A DNA stretch of 5,143 bases from JAFGBZ01 sp043817715 (lineage in GTDB: Archaea; Iainarchaeota; Iainarchaeia; Iainarchaeales; JAFGBZ01). The notes below the pieces were generated by a model. The model made no database searches. It had not been told where the DNA came from and saw only the letters and a program-made list of their open reading frames with translations. The translations under genes and the position numbers were made by a program. Location: NCBI GenBank assembly GCA_043817715.1, contig JBDRGO010000052.1, positions 1-5,143 on the forward strand, written 5' to 3'. Below, in pieces: positions 1-4,299 of the stretch; position 1 is the stretch's first letter, and every line of letters begins with the position of its first letter.

Positions 1-43
1 GAACTTCAAAACCCTCCAACCGCATTGAAATAGACTTCTTCAT
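1..43 (-). CDS. 5' end of an unknown gene running off the left edge
   Basis: Only the first 14 codons are visible, beginning MKKSISMRLEGFEV. The ATG at 43-41 is preceded at a suitable distance by a TATA-like GTTTAAAC (78-71), which would place the transcription start near 50 and give a very short leader. The Lys/Ser/Arg-rich start with alternating hydrophobic residues resembles the beta strand that opens ribbon-helix-helix regulators, but 14 residues are far too few to assign a family. An alternative in-frame ATG lies at 25-23. The tandem palindrome at 45-66, sitting at the predicted start of transcription, would fit an autoregulated gene. Function is unknown. Confidence 0.4.
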   Translation of the reverse strand, partial: MKKSISMRLEGFEV

Positions 44-44
44 A

Positions 45-66
45 GTAGCTACAAAGTAGCTACAAA
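45..66. repeat. Two exact tandem 11-bp repeats, each with an 8-bp palindrome
   Basis: GTAGCTACAAA occurs twice with no gap (45-55 and 56-66). Each copy contains the perfect palindrome GTAGCTAC. The 11-bp period is about one helical turn, so both palindromes face the same side of the DNA. The array lies between the TATA-like box at 71-78 and the ATG at 43, covering the predicted transcription start, which is the usual place for a repressor operator. The repeat is directly seen; the operator role is inference. Confidence 0.6.
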
Positions 67-70
67 CATT

Positions 71-78
71 GTTTAAAC
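71..78 (-). promoter_or_regulatory. TATA-like box for the left-edge gene
   Basis: GTTTAAAC is a TATA-like palindrome in an AT-rich stretch. Its centre is about 32 bases upstream of the ATG at 43, so initiation about 25 bases downstream would fall near position 50, just ahead of the start codon. No convincing purine-rich BRE is visible upstream, so this is a moderate call. Confidence 0.4.
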
Positions 79-91
79 ATATCTGTAAACC

Positions 92-117
92 AAAATAAGG
101 CAAAAATAGAAAAAGAA
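92..117 (-). terminator. Oligo-T terminator region behind the yjbQ remnant
   Basis: Read on the minus strand this stretch carries three T-runs (TTTTT at 114-110, TTTTT at 106-102, TTTT at 95-92) starting about 20 bases after the TAA at 139-137. Clustered T-runs without a hairpin are the usual archaeal termination signal. The region separates the surface-protein operon and yjbQ remnant from the promoter of the left-edge gene. Confidence 0.45.
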
Positions 118-136
118 TCTTCAGAAAACTAAGTAA

Positions 137-268
137 TTACGTTGTATGCGGAACAAATAAAACAGCAATCCCTGAATTAATTTTTTGTTTTTTGATTAAT
201 CCGCTTACTTTTTCAGTCACATCAATGAATTCAGTTCTTTTGCTTGATTTAACTGTTAGTTCCTGCAT
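137..268 (-). pseudogene. yjbQ: Truncated YjbQ/UPF0047-family gene, N-terminal 43 codons
   Basis: The frame from ATG 268 reads MQELTVKSSKRTEFIDVTEK, continues through VSGLIKKQKINSGIAV and ends LFVPHTT followed by TAA. This matches the start of the YjbQ/UPF0047 family (a small, roughly 130-140-residue fold with reported thiamine-phosphate synthase side activity): a beta strand with TxKR, the D-(I/V)-T-x-(E/K)-V segment, then the conserved V-P-H-T-T. In full-length proteins PHTT is followed by an A/S-x-(I/V)-x-(I/L)-N-E segment and later conserved His residues and a GTWQ motif. None of these appears in any frame downstream, so about two thirds of the protein is missing. Start choice: GGTG at 279-276 is a good archaeal Shine-Dalgarno sequence six bases before the ATG; an in-frame GTG at 277-275 is less likely. 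It lies 22 bases after the secreted-protein gene and is probably cotranscribed. It may be a decayed gene, a deletion or insertion junction, or an assembly join; a functional 43-residue peptide is less likely. Confidence 0.72.
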
Positions 269-290
269 TTTTTTCACCAATGCATTTTTT

Positions 291-1241
291 TTATATTGGA
301 ACTTCTGGCGGAGTCAGCGGTTCATCTGCATTGGTTTCGTTATTAAGCTCTAATTCGCATCTGTCGGCTGCTTTTACAATAAATCCCTTGCCCAATTCCT
401 CTAATGCCTCATTATTGTCAATTTTTTTCCATGCTTGGTTTTCATAATAGTATGCAGATAATATTTCACATGTTCCTTTTATTTCATTTAATGTTTTTCC
501 GTGCATTGGTTTTGCTGTATATAAGAAATTCCATCCGTCTGACAGAACATTATATTTATATTCATCCCATCCTTCTCTTTCTAATAGTTTTTCTACTGAC
601 TCAATGCCGAAACTCATTTGGCAATCAATAGGGCTGTAGTACCAGGCAGAGCTGCGAATATTAGCAGTTGCCATTATATTAAGAACAATGCCTTCTATAT
701 TCTCCACGTTTTTGCCTTCATAGTAGATGCCTTCATAATAGGTATCTAAACTCATGCCCCGTATGAATTTTTTGCTGATTGGTTCGTAAGCAAAAAAAAA
801 TGCAGAATCAAAACAGGTGCTTCTTTTGTATAGAAAGCCGTGCCCAGGAATAATATTCCATCCTTTTTGTATATTTATGATTGTTTCTTCTGGCAAAACA
901 AAATCTATTTCTGGCAGGCTTTCAAGGGGTTCAGTTAATTCAATATCAATGGTTTCAGGTGCTGTGGAATAAGAAACATTTGTTTTAGCATATCTGCTGT
1001 TGTCATGAACAAATAATTCGCATCCGCCCATATCTTCATTTACCCTAATCACGCCGCTGGAAGTACAAAAATCATTTTCACACATTAATATTTTTGTCGA
1101 TTTGAGTGCATTTAGAACATTAACTGCGACATTTTTTCCTTCTTCTTGATATATATTTTGATTTGAGCAATAAGGCGCTTCTGCAACAGCAATTTGCATA
1201 AACAAGCAGAACATCATTAGCAAAAGAATTATTTTTTTCAT
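291..1241 (-). CDS. Secreted Cys-rich protein with two GWN-containing repeats
   Basis: A 316-residue exported protein of unknown function. Residues 1-20 form a signal peptide: two lysines, a long hydrophobic core, and an AVA cleavage site before Glu21. There is no membrane anchor, so it is secreted or held at the surface through a partner. After an N-terminal part with Cys25, 54, 59 and 74 come two related units. The first begins KGWNII (GWN at 127-129), then Cys143, the aromatic stretch AFFFAYEP, and SAWYYSPIDC ending at Cys207. The second begins DGWNFL (GWN at 236-238), then Cys258, SAYYYENQAW, and GKGFIVKAADRC ending at Cys295. The mature chain has eight cysteines, suggesting disulfides within each unit. 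Asn88-Val-Ser and Asn301-Glu-Thr are possible N-glycosylation sites. The tail LTPPEVPI resembles the lipoprotein's tail. Start: an ATG six bases earlier (1247) overlaps the lipoprotein stop as ATGA, but GGAGG at 1253-1249 lies only one base from it and seven from the ATG at 1241, so 1241 is preferred. Confidence 0.85.
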   Translation of the reverse strand: MKKIILLLMMFCLFMQIAVAEAPYCSNQNIYQEEGKNVAVNVLNALKSTKILMCENDFCTSSGVIRVNEDMGGCELFVHDNSRYAKTNVSYSTAPETIDIELTEPLESLPEIDFVLPEETIINIQKGWNIIPGHGFLYKRSTCFDSAFFFAYEPISKKFIRGMSLDTYYEGIYYEGKNVENIEGIVLNIMATANIRSSAWYYSPIDCQMSFGIESVEKLLEREGWDEYKYNVLSDGWNFLYTAKPMHGKTLNEIKGTCEILSAYYYENQAWKKIDNNEALEELGKGFIVKAADRCELELNNETNADEPLTPPEVPI

Positions 1242-1243
1242 TT

Positions 1244-1453
1244 TCATTCCTCCGGAAAAGCAGGGGGCTGCAAAATTTCATTATTTTCAGTTTGTTGGTT
1301 TTCTTGTGCTTGAGTGCTTAAATTCCCGCCTTGCTGGTTATTCGAAGGTTCAATATTTGTTGAAGTGCAGCCTCCAAGAACCAGCAATCCAATTAATAAA
1401 AGCAGAATTATTAGAATTATTTTTATTGCAATTCCCCCTTTGATATATTTCAT
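1244..1453 (-). CDS. Short N/Q-rich surface lipoprotein
   Basis: A 69-residue predicted lipoprotein. A short basic N-terminus is followed by a strongly hydrophobic segment (about residues 12-27) ending in the lipobox LGGC, with Cys29 as the lipidation site. The mature part has only about 41 residues: no basic residues, six acidic ones, seven Asn and seven Gln. It is therefore disordered, acidic and probably a tether or spacer, not an enzyme. Asn44-Leu-Ser is a possible glycosylation site. It ends LQPPAFPEE, resembling the proline-rich tail of the next gene's product. No Shine-Dalgarno sequence precedes the ATG, which fits a short leader from the TATA-like box at 1482-1493. No other in-frame ATG, GTG or TTG precedes the hydrophobic segment. 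It overlaps the next gene's upstream ATG by ATGA. Function is unknown; its pairing with the secreted protein suggests that it helps to hold that protein at the membrane. Confidence 0.75.
   Translation of the reverse strand: MKYIKGGIAIKIILIILLLLIGLLVLGGCTSTNIEPSNNQQGGNLSTQAQENQQTENNEILQPPAFPEE
1249..1253 (-). promoter_or_regulatory. Shine-Dalgarno GGAGG that decides the secreted-protein start
   Basis: A perfect GGAGG lies inside the last codons of the lipoprotein gene. It leaves one base before the ATG at 1247 but seven before the ATG at 1241, so it supports initiation at 1241. Its place within the upstream coding sequence suggests that translation of the two surface proteins is coupled. Confidence 0.7.
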
Positions 1454-1463
1454 TGACTTAAAG

Positions 1464-1471
1464 TATTTAAA
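1464..1471 (+). promoter_or_regulatory. TATA-like box, candidate distal promoter of the RNase operon
   Basis: TATTTAAA, preceded by purine-rich AAAG that could serve as a BRE. Initiation about 25 bases downstream would fall near 1492 and give a leader of about 30 bases containing the mini-ORF at 1506-1523. On the opposite strand the same bases read TTTAAATA, also a good TATA box, but its start point would fall inside the lipoprotein gene, so that use is less likely. Confidence 0.4.
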
Positions 1472-1481
1472 CCTGCGGGTG

Positions 1482-1493
1482 TTTAATTATAAA
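1482..1493. promoter_or_regulatory. Bidirectional TATA-like element between divergent operons
   Basis: TTTAATTATAAA reads TTATAAA on the plus strand and TTTATAAT on the minus strand. In the minus direction initiation would fall near 1464, giving the lipoprotein gene a leader of about 11 bases. In the plus direction it would fall near 1513-1518, giving the TTG start at 1524 a very short leader. Which orientation is used cannot be told from sequence alone. Confidence 0.45.
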
Positions 1494-1505
1494 GTAAGTT
1501 AAGTC

Positions 1506-1523
1506 ATGATTAAGTGGTTTTGA
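1506..1523 (+). other. Five-codon mini-ORF abutting the TTG start of the RNase gene
   Basis: ATG ATT AAG TGG TTT TGA (MIKWF, stop) is in the same frame as the downstream gene, and its TGA directly touches the TTG start at 1524. A ribosome ending here would be placed exactly at the next start, so reinitiation is possible. It would be on the mRNA only if transcription starts at the distal site near 1492. It may be chance or the relic of an older ATG start. Confidence 0.3.
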
Positions 1524-2786
1524 TTGGTTAAAATTCGTTTTTTAGGCGGAGCACAGGAAGTCGGCAGAAGCTCTTTTATGGTTAAAGACAAGGAAAAAAT
1601 TCTTTTAGACCATGGAATAAAGCTTTCAGCCGAAACACAGGAATATCCTTTAAAATTAAAAGAAAAGCCTGATGCAGTTGTAATTTCCCATGCTCACTTG
1701 GATCATTCAGGTTATTTGCCGAATATTTTTTCCAAAATATCGCCATTAACTTATATGACTCCTCCGACACTGCATTTGGCTAAAATTCTGTGGAGGGATT
1801 CATTAAAAATTGCTGATTTGGAGGAAACGGAACCGCCTTATTCTTTAGAGGACATTTCCCGAACAGAAAGATTTGTTTTTCCTTTAAGTTATAGAAAAGA
1901 AATGACAATAAAAGAAGGCACTTCAATTGAGTTTTTTGATGCAGGGCATATTTTAGGAAGCGCAATAACCAAACTGAATCTGAATAATTCAACACTGGTT
2001 TATACCGGTGATTTTATGCTTTCAGAAACAAGGCTTCATTCAGGCGCGGATTTAAGGATAAAAGAATGCGATATCCTATTGATTGAATCAACTTATGGAG
2101 ACAGAGAGCATCCTGATAGAATCAAGTCAGAAAAAGAATTTGTCAAATCAGTTCATGAAACAATTGATGAAGGCGGATGGGCTGTGATTCCTGCTTTTGC
2201 AATCGGAAGAAGCCAGGAAGTAATTGATATTCTTGTCCAGTATGGAATTGATGAAGAAATTTTCTTTGACGGAATGGGTTTAAGGGCATCAAAAGTTTAT
2301 CTGAGTTATCCCACTTACTTAAAGCAGGCAAAAAACCTGTTCAAGGCGCTTGATTCAGTGAATTGGATTAAGGGCTCAAAAGACAGGAAAAAGGCATTAA
2401 AAAAGCCAAGCATAATAGTTACCACTGCAGGAATGCTGCAGGGAGGACCGGCGCACCATTACATAAATCAGATTGCCAAGGACAAATCAAGCGGAATTTT
2501 TTTAACCGGATACCAGGTTGAAGGCACGCCCGGAAGAATACTGAAAGAAACCAATAAAATTGAATTAAATCAGGGCATAGTTGATGTAAAGGCAAAAGTA
2601 AAGCAGTTTGATTTTTCCGCGCATGCCTCCCGTTTAGAATTAATGAAAACAATTGAAAAGCTTTCCCCGCAAAAAATTGTCTTAATTCATGGAGACGAAA
2701 AAGTTGCTTTGGGCTTTCAGAAAGAATTAAAGCAGAAAGGATTCAAGGCATTTGTTCCAAAGAAAGGAGAAGAACTTGAGTTATGA
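1524..2786 (+). CDS. Beta-CASP metallo-beta-lactamase ribonuclease, CPSF type without KH domains (aCPSF2-like)
   Basis: A 420-residue cytoplasmic zinc nuclease of the family that includes CPSF73 and archaeal aCPSF proteins, which cut or trim RNA. Metal-binding motifs are complete: Asp29; HAHLDH with His56, His58, Asp60 and His61; His142 in GHILGSA; and Asp163 in TGDF. The beta-CASP motifs follow: A, Glu188 in ESTYGDR; B, His367 in FSAHAS; C, His389 in IHGDE. Motifs B and C are of CPSF type. The TAGML and GYQVEGTPGR segments are also typical. The protein begins directly with the lactamase fold, so the KH domains of aCPSF1 are absent and it resembles the shorter aCPSF2 group, whose substrates are poorly known. 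Start: TTG at 1524 is the only start that keeps the family's N-terminus (KIRFLGGAQEVGRSS); an in-frame TGA lies immediately before it. No strong Shine-Dalgarno sequence is seen; GTGG at 1514-1517 is weak. It is first in a three-gene operon, overlapping the next gene by ATGA. Confidence 0.93.
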   Translation: MVKIRFLGGAQEVGRSSFMVKDKEKILLDHGIKLSAETQEYPLKLKEKPDAVVISHAHLDHSGYLPNIFSKISPLTYMTPPTLHLAKILWRDSLKIADLEETEPPYSLEDISRTERFVFPLSYRKEMTIKEGTSIEFFDAGHILGSAITKLNLNNSTLVYTGDFMLSETRLHSGADLRIKECDILLIESTYGDREHPDRIKSEKEFVKSVHETIDEGGWAVIPAFAIGRSQEVIDILVQYGIDEEIFFDGMGLRASKVYLSYPTYLKQAKNLFKALDSVNWIKGSKDRKKALKKPSIIVTTAGMLQGGPAHHYINQIAKDKSSGIFLTGYQVEGTPGRILKETNKIELNQGIVDVKAKVKQFDFSAHASRLELMKTIEKLSPQKIVLIHGDEKVALGFQKELKQKGFKAFVPKKGEELEL

Positions 2787-3550
2787 GCGGATTAAAAAAA
2801 ATTCTTATTGACTCTTTTCAATTAATCAAAAAATGCCCTCAATTGTTTTTTCCAAAATTATTGATTGCGGCATTGAATTCAGCTCCAATGCTTTTCATGC
2901 CCTCGCTTATCTCTTCTGCATTTGATTTAAGCCAGGATAAATCATTTCTTTTAACTGAACTGGGCTTTTTTCTTTTGTTTTTGTTTTTTGTGCTTTTGCT
3001 GGATGTGCTGTTCAATTCAATGTATTCCTTCACTGCAAAAAATTATTTGAAAGAAAAAAAAATTAATTTAAAAAAAGATTTTTTTTTCGCATTGAATAAA
3101 TTCAGCACAGTTTTGCCTTCGGTTCTTTTAACTGAAGCTATTTCAGTTTCAGCAATTATTTTGATTTCAGTTCCTTTGGCTTTGGCATTTGTTTCAGGAA
3201 ATAATGTTATCTTAATTTTTTTGGCGGTTCTTTCCCTGCTGATTATTTTTGTTTTATATGTTTTGTTTTATTTGATTTACCCTGTTTCTTCTTTAGAGGA
3301 ATTTTCTGCATTGAATTCGGTGAAAATTTCAGTAAAAAAAGCAAAAAATAATTTCAAAAAAATCTCTGAAATTTCAGTTATTGCAATGCTGCTGTCCTTG
3401 GTTTCAATGGGCCTGCCTTTTTTGTTTGATTCTTCTATTGGTTTTTATTCATTTATGGCATTTCTTCTGGTCAGATTATTAACCGCTTTGGTTGCAACAT
3501 ATTATTATGTTTTATTGCCGGTGTTTTATTTGGAGGCTGAATTGAAATGA
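2783..3550 (+). CDS. Six-helix integral membrane protein of unknown function
   Basis: A 255-residue, very hydrophobic protein with about six membrane segments (near residues 21-47, 55-80, 108-137, 142-168, 196-215 and 219-250). Two Lys-rich cytoplasmic-type loops lie at about 85-107 and 181-195; the second (KISVKKAKNNFKK) follows a SLEEFSALNSV segment. This layout recalls uncharacterised archaeal multi-pass proteins with an amphipathic N-terminus followed by six helices, but I see no transporter, protease or enzyme motif and do not assign a family. ATG 2783 overlaps the RNase stop as ATGA; GGAG at 2766-2769 is rather distant (13 bases), so coupling to upstream translation is likely. The gene ends with another ATGA overlap into the NMD3-like gene. 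Long A and T runs near 3054-3087 make the reading frame prone to slippage or sequencing error, though it is intact here. Confidence 0.85.
   Translation: MSGLKKILIDSFQLIKKCPQLFFPKLLIAALNSAPMLFMPSLISSAFDLSQDKSFLLTELGFFLLFLFFVLLLDVLFNSMYSFTAKNYLKEKKINLKKDFFFALNKFSTVLPSVLLTEAISVSAIILISVPLALAFVSGNNVILIFLAVLSLLIIFVLYVLFYLIYPVSSLEEFSALNSVKISVKKAKNNFKKISEISVIAMLLSLVSMGLPFLFDSSIGFYSFMAFLLVRLLTALVATYYYVLLPVFYLEAELK
3532..3536 (+). promoter_or_regulatory. Shine-Dalgarno GGAGG for the NMD3-like gene
   Basis: GGAGG lies in the final codons of the membrane-protein gene, ten bases before the ATG at 3547. It supports that start and, with the ATGA overlap, coupled translation. Confidence 0.6.
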
Positions 3551-4254
3551 GGGAATTTTGCCCTAAATGCGGAACAGAAAAACCCCCTTTTTTTAAGGGG
3601 TTCTGCGAGAACTGCTTTGTTGCAGAGCATGAACTGGTTGAACTGCCTGAAGAAATTCCTTTGGATTACTGCCCAAGATGCGAAAAATTCAAATTCAAAA
3701 ACAAATGGATTGAATTTGATGAAGACAAATTAAGGGAGCTTGTTTTAACAAAATTAAAGCCAAAAGACGCGGAAATCAACTGGACAAGAGTGCGTTTTCT
3801 TGAATTAACTGAAGGAAAAAAAATTGCAGTGCTTGAAATTAATGCTTCTTTGGACGGGCAAAAAACAGAGTTTGACAAAAAAACAGTGATTAAACTGCAT
3901 TCAAACATATGTGATGCCTGCATGAAAAGCTCTTCAAATTATTTTGAGGCAACAATTCAGGTAAGGTTTGAATCAGAGCCAAGCAGTTCAAAAATAAATG
4001 AATTAATGGGTTTAGTTCATGAATTCCTTGAGCCATTGCAGAAACAGGATTCCCTTGCCCAAATAACAGATTTAACTGAACAAAAAAAAGGTTTTGATTT
4101 AAAGCTCGGCTCAAAAAAAGCGGCAAAAGATTTGGCTGATTTCCTTGCAAGAAAATTCAATTCAAACGTCATTTTTTCCCATTCCTTGATTGGAATGAAG
4201 CCGAACGGAAAGCCGAAAAAAAGATTCACTTTCTGCGTGAGAATAAATCCATAA
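3547..4254 (+). CDS. nmd3: NMD3-family zinc protein (large-subunit maturation/export factor homologue)
   Basis: A 235-residue protein with the NMD3 layout. Four CxxC pairs (Cys5/8, 20/23, 42/45 and 122/125) can form two zinc sites. The last pair opens CDACMKSSSNYFEATIQVR, the NMD3 signature around the second zinc half. The C-terminal part (about 183-235) carries GFDLKLGSKKAAKDLADFLA, then SHSLIGMKPNGK and RFTFCVRI, matching the family's GxD...S...A...L...S..L.G....GK..R pattern. In eukaryotes Nmd3 binds the 60S subunit and adapts it for nuclear export; in archaea, without a nucleus, a role in 50S maturation or stability is assumed. At 235 residues it is far shorter than the yeast protein (about 500) and lacks room for the C-terminal shuttling signals, as expected for an archaeon. 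It is last in the operon behind an RNA nuclease, which supports a role in RNA or ribosome maturation. A C5/T7/AAG4 hairpin lies early in the gene (3581-3602). Confidence 0.88.
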   Translation: MREFCPKCGTEKPPFFKGFCENCFVAEHELVELPEEIPLDYCPRCEKFKFKNKWIEFDEDKLRELVLTKLKPKDAEINWTRVRFLELTEGKKIAVLEINASLDGQKTEFDKKTVIKLHSNICDACMKSSSNYFEATIQVRFESEPSSSKINELMGLVHEFLEPLQKQDSLAQITDLTEQKKGFDLKLGSKKAAKDLADFLARKFNSNVIFSHSLIGMKPNGKPKKRFTFCVRINP

Positions 4255-4269
4255 CTTAACTTATGCAAA

Positions 4270-4293
4270 TTTTAATCAGTAGTTTTTAATCAG
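4270..4293 (+). terminator. Repeated oligo-T terminator of the RNase-NMD3 operon
   Basis: TTTTAATCAG occurs twice (4270-4279 and 4284-4293), 14 bases apart, giving two T-runs of four and five shortly after the NMD3-like stop. This fits archaeal U-tract termination with a backup copy. The second copy runs into AATCAG-C-CTGATT (4288-4300), a short dyad overlapping the regulator's stop codon. No T-rich tract is seen for the converging minus-strand gene, so its transcript may run into the NMD3-like gene as antisense. Confidence 0.5.
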
Positions 4294-4299
4294 CCTGAT

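Noticed and set aside
45..66. The 11-bp tandem units as a CRISPR fragment
   Set aside because: Units are too short, there are no spacers, and no cas gene is nearby.
1..137. Open minus-strand frame continuing past the TAA of the yjbQ remnant as a readthrough extension
   Set aside because: The frame is open but encodes a Leu/Phe-rich sequence from T-runs with no YjbQ motifs; it is better explained as a terminator plus promoter spacer.
404..631. Plus-strand open frame of 75 codons inside the secreted-protein gene
   Set aside because: It is antisense to a gene with a clear signal peptide and repeats, has no ribosome site, and its composition is that of a shadow frame.
1582..2652. Several minus-strand open frames across the ribonuclease gene
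   Set aside because: They lie opposite a gene with all catalytic motifs intact and show no recognisable protein features; open antisense frames are expected from its codon use.
3666..4268. Minus-strand open frames across the NMD3-like gene
   Set aside because: They mirror the NMD3-like coding frame, overlap one another and have no supporting promoter or ribosome site.
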